From: Micrococcales bacterium
GTDB lineage: Bacteria > Actinomycetota > Actinomycetes > Actinomycetales > Microbacteriaceae
Length of the DNA: 34,260 nucleotides
Assembly (NCBI GenBank): GCA_947489135.1
Contig: CANLCU010000008.1
Location: 1-34,260, forward strand
Direction of reading: 5' to 3'
The notes below the pieces were generated by a model that was not told the origin of the DNA, searched no databases, and saw nothing but the letters and a program-made list of their open reading frames with translations. How positions within the stretch are numbered: position 1 is the first letter of the stretch; every line of letters starts with the position of its first letter. The position numbers were made by a program, and so were the translations under genes. Below, in pieces: positions 33,528-34,260 of the stretch.

Positions 33528-33549
33528 CTAACAAGCCTAAACTTAGAAC
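33528..33549. promoter_or_regulatory. 22-bp divergent promoter with overlapping -10 elements (yaaA / cobalamin adenosyltransferase)
   Basis: On the plus strand TAAACT (33538-33543) ends 6 bases before the ATG at 33550. On the minus strand TAGGCT (33534-33539) ends 6 bases before the ATG at 33527. The two hexamers share two base pairs. Both genes would be leaderless, with start points 23 bases apart. Confidence 0.55.
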
Positions 33550-34197
33550 ATGGTAAAACTTACGAAGATATACACCCGAACAGGGGATGAAGGACTGACC
33601 GGACTGAGCAACTTCAGCAGAGTTAGAAAGACAGACCCACGCATCGAAGCTTATGCTGATGTTGATGAGGCCAACTCAGCTATTGGTGTTGCCGTGTCCC
33701 TAGCTCAGAACGAGTTCGACAAAGAAACCCTAGATCTTCTTTCTCAGATTCAGAATGACTTGTTTGACCTAGGTGCAGACCTATCAAACCCTCTAAACGA
33801 GCACTATGAGTATGAGCCTCTACGTGTTGATGCAGTTTGGATTGACGCTTTAGAAGCAGCTATCGACAAGTACAACGCAGAACTAGAAAAACTAGACTCC
33901 TTCATCATCCCTGGTGGATCAGGACTAGCAGCTGGTCTTCACCTAGCTAGAACCGTAGTTAGAAGAGCAGAGCGAGCCACCTGGCACGCTATTGAAGAAC
34001 ACGGCACTGAGCCAGGTAAGAAAGGCCACACCACAGGTGGTGTTAGCTTGACTGCTGTGAAATACCTAAACCGTCTTAGCGATCTACTATTCGTTCTAGC
34101 AAGATACGCAAACATCAAGCACGGTGGAGACATCAAGTGGGTACCTGCAGCTAACCGCAGAGAAGCTCCTGCTAAGAGAAGACCTGAACAGGACTAG
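33550..34197 (+). CDS. Cob(I)alamin adenosyltransferase, PduO type
   Basis: Transfers the adenosyl group of ATP to corrinoids to form adenosylcobalamin, 215 residues. Family features are the N-terminal ATP-binding TRTGDEGLTGLSNFSRV (residues 8-24), EAYADVDEANSAIGVA (about 37-52) and the C-terminal ARTVVRRAERATW block with the active-site arginines. The C-terminus is a basic tail rich in Arg, Pro and Ala. No SD is present; a leaderless promoter lies in the 22-bp divergent gap. An adenosylcobalamin-dependent enzyme or a corrinoid source should exist elsewhere in the genome, since none is in the window. Confidence 0.94.
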   Translation: MVKLTKIYTRTGDEGLTGLSNFSRVRKTDPRIEAYADVDEANSAIGVAVSLAQNEFDKETLDLLSQIQNDLFDLGADLSNPLNEHYEYEPLRVDAVWIDALEAAIDKYNAELEKLDSFIIPGGSGLAAGLHLARTVVRRAERATWHAIEEHGTEPGKKGHTTGGVSLTAVKYLNRLSDLLFVLARYANIKHGGDIKWVPAANRREAPAKRRPEQD

Positions 34198-34211
34198 ATC
34201 TTAAACAAAGA

Positions 34212-34238
34212 AAAGCCCCGAGATTATCTCGGGGCTTT
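34212..34238 (+). terminator. Strong Rho-independent terminator, near-symmetrical
   Basis: A 12-bp perfect stem AAAGCCCCGAGA / TCTCGGGGCTTT with a TTA loop, followed by ATCTTTT on the plus strand. It is 14 bases after the adenosyltransferase stop. The A-run before the stem means it could also work on the minus strand for a gene beyond the window. Confidence 0.9.
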
Positions 34239-34260
34239 ATCTTTTAGATCTTTAGGCTAG

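Overview
The window looks like chromosome from a streamlined actinobacterium, most probably a Microbacteriaceae member of the freshwater Luna type (Rhodoluna/Aquiluna relatives). That placement is an inference. It rests on the actinobacterial order dxr-rip1-ispG-proS-nusA-ylxR-infB-rbfA-truB-ribF-rpsO-pnp-M16 peptidase-dapB, on leaderless gene starts, on GTG/TTG starts, on very short intergenic gaps and on a base composition much less GC-rich than typical Microbacteriaceae. No rRNA, tRNA, CRISPR, insertion sequence or prophage gene was seen. No gene-free stretch exceeds 300 bases; the longest are 3627-3888, 24936-25173 and 29325-29516, each described below.

Region 1 (1-18075, all minus strand) is a housekeeping block. 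Read along its own strand it starts with isoprenoid synthesis and the site-2 protease (dxr, rip1, ispG). It continues with proS, nusA, ylxR, infB, rbfA and truB, two small membrane proteins, ribF and rpsO with a clear terminator, then a tandem pair of DUF805 membrane proteins, pnp, an M16 peptidase, and the first codons of what looks like dapB at the left edge. rimP is missing from its usual place before nusA.

Region 2 (18158-31594) is a polyamine/omega-amine utilisation island on both strands. It holds gabT plus a second class-III aminotransferase, a complete PotABCD-type ABC importer, alanine dehydrogenase, a gamma-aminobutyraldehyde dehydrogenase, an Lrp/AsnC regulator and a third class-III aminotransferase. 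A coherent reading is: uptake by PotABCD, terminal deamination by the 30086 aminotransferase, oxidation of aminobutyraldehyde to GABA by the dehydrogenase, and conversion to succinate semialdehyde by GabT, with alanine dehydrogenase recycling alanine to pyruvate and ammonium. A 13-bp imperfect palindrome with core ACCAAANYGGT occurs in three promoter regions of this island (25051, 29451, 30006) and is a good candidate operator for the Lrp protein. An EssC/EccC-like FtsK-family ATPase with no visible secretion partners lies inside the island.

Region 3 (31678-34260) carries DNA alkylation repair (ogt-tag, overlapping by 4 bp), a YaaA-family protein and a PduO-type cobalamin adenosyltransferase. 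The last two are divergent, separated by only 22 bp, with apparent overlapping -10 elements and leaderless starts. A strong terminator closes the window.
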